The translations under genes were made by a program, and so were the position numbers. From the NCBI GenBank assembly GCA_018262285.1, contig JAGTRX010000010.1:1-47457 (forward strand): DNA of 47,457 bases, in the 5' to 3' direction. Below, one piece after another: positions 44,782 through 47,457 of the stretch. How positions within the stretch are numbered: position 1 is the first letter of the stretch; every line of letters begins with the position of its first letter. Below the pieces are notes generated by a model. The model did not search any database and had not been told where the DNA came from. It saw nothing but the letters and a program-made list of their open reading frames with translations. This DNA comes from Pseudomonadota bacterium. GTDB lineage: Bacteria; Pseudomonadota; Gammaproteobacteria; Burkholderiales; Rhodocyclaceae.

Positions 44782-46047
44782 TCAATTCTCGCCACGCCTG
44801 CCCAGTTCTACCCCAAGCTGTTTCAGTTTGCGATAGAGGTGGGTGCGCTCCAGCCCTGAGCGATCGGCCACCCGCGTCATGTTGCCGCCTTCCAGGCGCA
44901 GCAGGTGCTCGAAATAGAGCTTTTCGAAGGCATCACGCGCTTCGCGCAGCGGCTGCTCAAAAAGTGGCGCCAGAGCGGCAATTTCACCATTGTCGGATTC
45001 CTCTTCGGGCAGAACCCGAATGACGTCTTCGGCACTGATTTCTTCGTCAAGCGCATTCAAGGCAACATTGCGCACCAGCACGTAAAGCTCGCCCCAACCG
45101 CTATCCTGATGATTGCTCCAAGGCTGATTGCGCAAGGCATTGAGCGCACCGGTCGAGAAGCGACGCGGCTGCACCTCGCCACGCGTGACAAAATGCGCCA
45201 GCAACAGGTTGGCAATCTCCGGAATTTCATCTGCATGACCAGCCAGTGTCGGCATGGCAATCCAGATTTCGCCCAAGCGCGCCAGCAACTTGCCATCCCA
45301 GCCCTGTTCCGACAAAACAGAAAATGGTCGCGAACTGGCCACAACCAGTTGCACATTGAATTTTTCCAGACGCTCGAGCGCAAAAGACAGGTTCATTTGC
45401 TGCAATTTGCCCAGTGCTGCCAGATCGGGAACAAAAAGCACCCCGCCCGAAGCCGTCTGCAGAAACTCCTGATTCAGTGCGCTGGTCACGGTGGACAAAT
45501 CGCGCCAGGGCGCCTGCGCCGACAACAGGGTTCGCGCACAGATTTCCGCCACGCCGCCACTGACGCCGCGTAACAACAAAAAGGGCGATTTGGACGCTGC
45601 CTGCTCCAGACGGCGGCGAAAATCCTTGATGAAGGGCGAGCGCCCGAAGGCTTCCAGGGTCAATGGCGGATTGCGCGAGGCGACATCGTGCTTGAGCGCC
45701 TTCTGTACCGTGGCCAACAGTTTTTGCAGAGAAATCGGCTTTTCGAGAAAATCAAAGGCGCCAAAACGGGTTGCCTCAACGGCCGTATCAATCGTGCCAT
45801 GCCCCGACATCATCACCACCGGCATGGTGAGTTGCCCGCCGGCGTGCCAGGATTTGAGCAGGGAAATGCCATCCATGCCCGGCATCCAGATATCAAGCAA
45901 TACCAGATCCGGCCGCATTTCGGCGCGTATCCGTTGTGCCGCATCAGCATTCTCGGCCAGACGCACGTCGTAACTTTCGTCTATCAATATCTCGGACAGC
46001 AATTCGCGAATCCCGACTTCGTCGTCAACGACCAGAATGATCGCCAT
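44782..46047 (-). CDS. NtrX-like response regulator, degenerate AAA+
   Basis: A 421-residue regulator with a receiver domain (ILVVDDEVGIREL, phosphoacceptor Asp in LVLLDIWMPGMDG, KPIS), a central domain in the position of a sigma-54 AAA+ module, and a Fis-type HTH at the end (LRLEGGNMTRVADRSGLERTHLYRKLKQLGVELGRR). The AAA+ motifs are lost: Walker A reads GVSGGVAEI instead of GESGTGKE, Walker B reads GGVLFVPDL instead of GGTLFLDEI, and no GAFTGA loop is present. It therefore cannot drive sigma-54 polymerase and probably acts as an ordinary DNA-binding regulator. The frame is open to 46464, but that part is antisense to the kinase gene; ATG 46047 follows GGAGGAG. It sits 4 nt after the kinase stop. 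Confidence 0.88.
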   Translation of the reverse strand: MAIILVVDDEVGIRELLSEILIDESYDVRLAENADAAQRIRAEMRPDLVLLDIWMPGMDGISLLKSWHAGGQLTMPVVMMSGHGTIDTAVEATRFGAFDFLEKPISLQKLLATVQKALKHDVASRNPPLTLEAFGRSPFIKDFRRRLEQAASKSPFLLLRGVSGGVAEICARTLLSAQAPWRDLSTVTSALNQEFLQTASGGVLFVPDLAALGKLQQMNLSFALERLEKFNVQLVVASSRPFSVLSEQGWDGKLLARLGEIWIAMPTLAGHADEIPEIANLLLAHFVTRGEVQPRRFSTGALNALRNQPWSNHQDSGWGELYVLVRNVALNALDEEISAEDVIRVLPEEESDNGEIAALAPLFEQPLREARDAFEKLYFEHLLRLEGGNMTRVADRSGLERTHLYRKLKQLGVELGRRGEN

Positions 46048-46051
46048 GTTT

Positions 46052-47457
46052 TTACTCCTCCTTATGCAGCGGCAGGCGAATATCAATTTCCGCTCCGCCG
46101 GGCTGTGCGTTATTAATCGTGATTGTGCCATGATGTTCGTCAATGATCTTCTTGACGATGGGCAAGCCAAGGCCAGTACCCTTGGCCTTGGTGGTAATGT
46201 AGGGCTCGAAAACGCGCGCCAGCAGTTCCGGCGGGAAACCCGGCCCGTTATCAACCATGAGTAGACGCACCATTCTGCCGCGCTGTTCGGTGCTGATTTC
46301 GATACGGGGATTTTCCCGGCCTTCCATGGCATCTTCGGAATTGCGCAGCAAATTATGGATGACCTGACGCAACTGCGTCGCATCGCCAATAATGGGCGGA
46401 AGATATTCATCCAGTATGGTGTTGATTTCGGCCTCGGAAGTCTCGTAAAGACCGAGCACCTCATAAATCAGGGCATTGATGTCGAGCGGCGCCAATTCGG
46501 GCGCCGGCAAGCGCGCATAGTCGCGGAAATCATCGACCATGTGCTTCATCGCCCGTACCTGATTGATGATGGTCTGCGTCCCGCGCTTCAACATATCGGC
46601 GTCAGCGTTCGTCAGCTTGTCGGCCAGCTTGTGTTGCAAGCGTTCGGCCGAAAGCTGGATCGGCGTCAGCGGATTCTTGATTTCATGCGCCAGGCGACGC
46701 GCCACCTCACCCCAAGCGGCGCTGCGCTGAGCGGCAATAATTTTGGTCACGTCGTCAAATACCACCACATCGCCGCCGCCGCTCGCTTCCGGCAAACGCG
46801 AACCACGCAACAGGAGAATCTGCGGCATGCCGTTGGGACAATCGAGTTCAAGTTGTCCCTGCCATTCGGTATCTTCAAGCATGGCAAAGCGCTCGCCAAT
46901 AAACTGACCCAGCGGACTTTGCCGCGGCCATTTCTGAATTTCTTCGCCAATGAGTCCTTCAAAATCGTCACCGAGGATATTGAGCGCGCCTTCATTGACC
47001 GTCCTCAGATAAAACTGGCGGTCAAAAACCAATACCCCGGCCGACAGATTGGCCAAAATTGATTCAAGATAGGCTCTTGCCGATTCAACCTCGGCGCGAT
47101 GCCTTTCGGTCTCGAGACGCGCCTCCTCAAGCTGTGCCGTCATGCGATTGAAGGATTGCGTCAGGATGCCCAGTTCGTCACGGCTGTAGACCGCTTGGCG
47201 TGGCGAGAAGTCACCTTGTGCCACCGCCCGCGTCCCTTCAGCCAGAATCGAAAGGGGCGCTGAAAGTCGCCGTGCCATGATAAAGGCGAGGGCAAAAGCA
47301 CCGAACAAGGCCACCAACAGGGTCAGGGTCAGGGTCAGGGCATAAATGCGCGTCAGGCCGGTGCGCGCCAGTTGTAATTCCTGGTAGTCGCGATACACCG
47401 CCTGCACCGCCTCGGCATTAGCACCGAGCGCATCGGGAACCAGTTGGGTCAATTGCA
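46052..47457 (-). CDS. NtrY-like sensor kinase (5' end cut by window)
   Basis: The C-terminal 468 residues of a membrane histidine kinase; the frame is open past the window edge, so the start is missing. Visible in order: a transmembrane segment (LVALFGAFALAFIMA), HAMP (RRLSAPLSILAEGTRAVAQGDF), a PAS-like sensor domain (ILANLSAGVLVFDRQFYLRTVNEGA), the HisKA box EVARRLAHEIKNPLTPIQLSAERL with the phospho-His, and the ATPase boxes N (HNLLRNSEDAM), G1 (VDNGPGFPP) and G2 (GTGLGLPIVKKI). It matches the NtrY group, which senses nitrogen or redox state. It pairs with the NtrX-like regulator 4 nt downstream. Confidence 0.92.
   Translation of the reverse strand, partial: QLTQLVPDALGANAEAVQAVYRDYQELQLARTGLTRIYALTLTLTLLVALFGAFALAFIMARRLSAPLSILAEGTRAVAQGDFSPRQAVYSRDELGILTQSFNRMTAQLEEARLETERHRAEVESARAYLESILANLSAGVLVFDRQFYLRTVNEGALNILGDDFEGLIGEEIQKWPRQSPLGQFIGERFAMLEDTEWQGQLELDCPNGMPQILLLRGSRLPEASGGGDVVVFDDVTKIIAAQRSAAWGEVARRLAHEIKNPLTPIQLSAERLQHKLADKLTNADADMLKRGTQTIINQVRAMKHMVDDFRDYARLPAPELAPLDINALIYEVLGLYETSEAEINTILDEYLPPIIGDATQLRQVIHNLLRNSEDAMEGRENPRIEISTEQRGRMVRLLMVDNGPGFPPELLARVFEPYITTKAKGTGLGLPIVKKIIDEHHGTITINNAQPGGAEIDIRLPLHKEE
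47318..47340. repeat. Hexanucleotide tandem repeat in kinase gene
   Basis: CAGGGT is repeated 3.8 times, coding for alternating Leu-Thr in the membrane segment of the NtrY-like kinase. The 6-bp unit keeps frame, so changes in copy number would only lengthen or shorten the helix by two residues. Confidence 0.7.

Noticed and set aside
46048-46464. N-terminal extension of the NtrX-like frame
   Set aside because: It overlaps the kinase gene on the same strand in another frame; the receiver domain starts at ATG 46047 with a strong ribosome-binding site.
1-47457. CRISPR array, tRNA, rRNA or retron
   Set aside because: No regularly spaced repeats, no tRNA cloverleaf or rRNA sequence noticed, and no reverse transcriptase gene to accompany the gaps.

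Overview
The window reads as a chromosomal segment of a Gram-negative betaproteobacterium, most likely of the Rhodocyclales. Supporting this are an E. coli-length MurB, full-length cobalamin-dependent MetH, a short PriA, HemE, an NtrY/NtrX pair, type II pseudopilins and a Lys-tailed HU. The assignment is inferred from gene content and codon style, not from a search. Core-looking genes at both ends and in the middle are interrupted by three accessory blocks.

Left core, about 400-3200 (all minus strand): an envelope operon of two type II pseudopilins, a periplasmic rhodanese-fold protein without its catalytic cysteine, and a Tat-exported transglutaminase-like protein.

Accessory block I, about 3600-19760, is a defence-type island. 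A 4.15-kb cassette bounded by a perfect 17-bp inverted repeat holds a nuclease-STAND ATPase gene and a GT9-like glycosyltransferase gene, tail to tail. Both repeats end on an in-frame ATG, and a broken tyrosine recombinase abuts the right repeat. Then come a truncated SbcD-like phosphoesterase, a B12-binding radical SAM protein, an overlapping HD-phosphohydrolase/Panacea pair, and a 1693-residue Cap4-like nuclease-STAND-HEAT protein facing that pair.

Middle core, about 19760-21560 (minus strand): cupin, SleB-type hydrolase, Hsp15 and a small hypothetical. Block II, 21560-24350, is a compact module xis-int-HD in which each gene overlaps the next by 8 nt. A HU gene with a strong terminator follows.

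Block III, about 24830-34150: an orphan hypothetical, a HigB/HigA-type toxin-antitoxin pair with a palindromic operator, and an approximately 1807-residue protein carrying two separate tyrosine-recombinase catalytic domains. Next to its start is a 9-7-9 bp inverted repeat shaped like a recombinase core site, and a coiled-coil protein is transcribed divergently.

Right core, 34150 to the end: DUF2889, Bcr/CflA transporter, MetH, a palindromic extragenic repeat, MurB, a methyltransferase, PriA, HemE, and a two-component pair (NtrX-like regulator with a degenerate AAA+ domain and NtrY-like kinase cut by the window edge).

The most unusual items are the double-catalytic-domain recombinase with its adjacent core-like site, the start-codon-bearing inverted-repeat cassette beside a damaged recombinase, and the cluster of two STAND ATPases with an HD/Panacea pair. 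No rRNA, tRNA or CRISPR array was seen.
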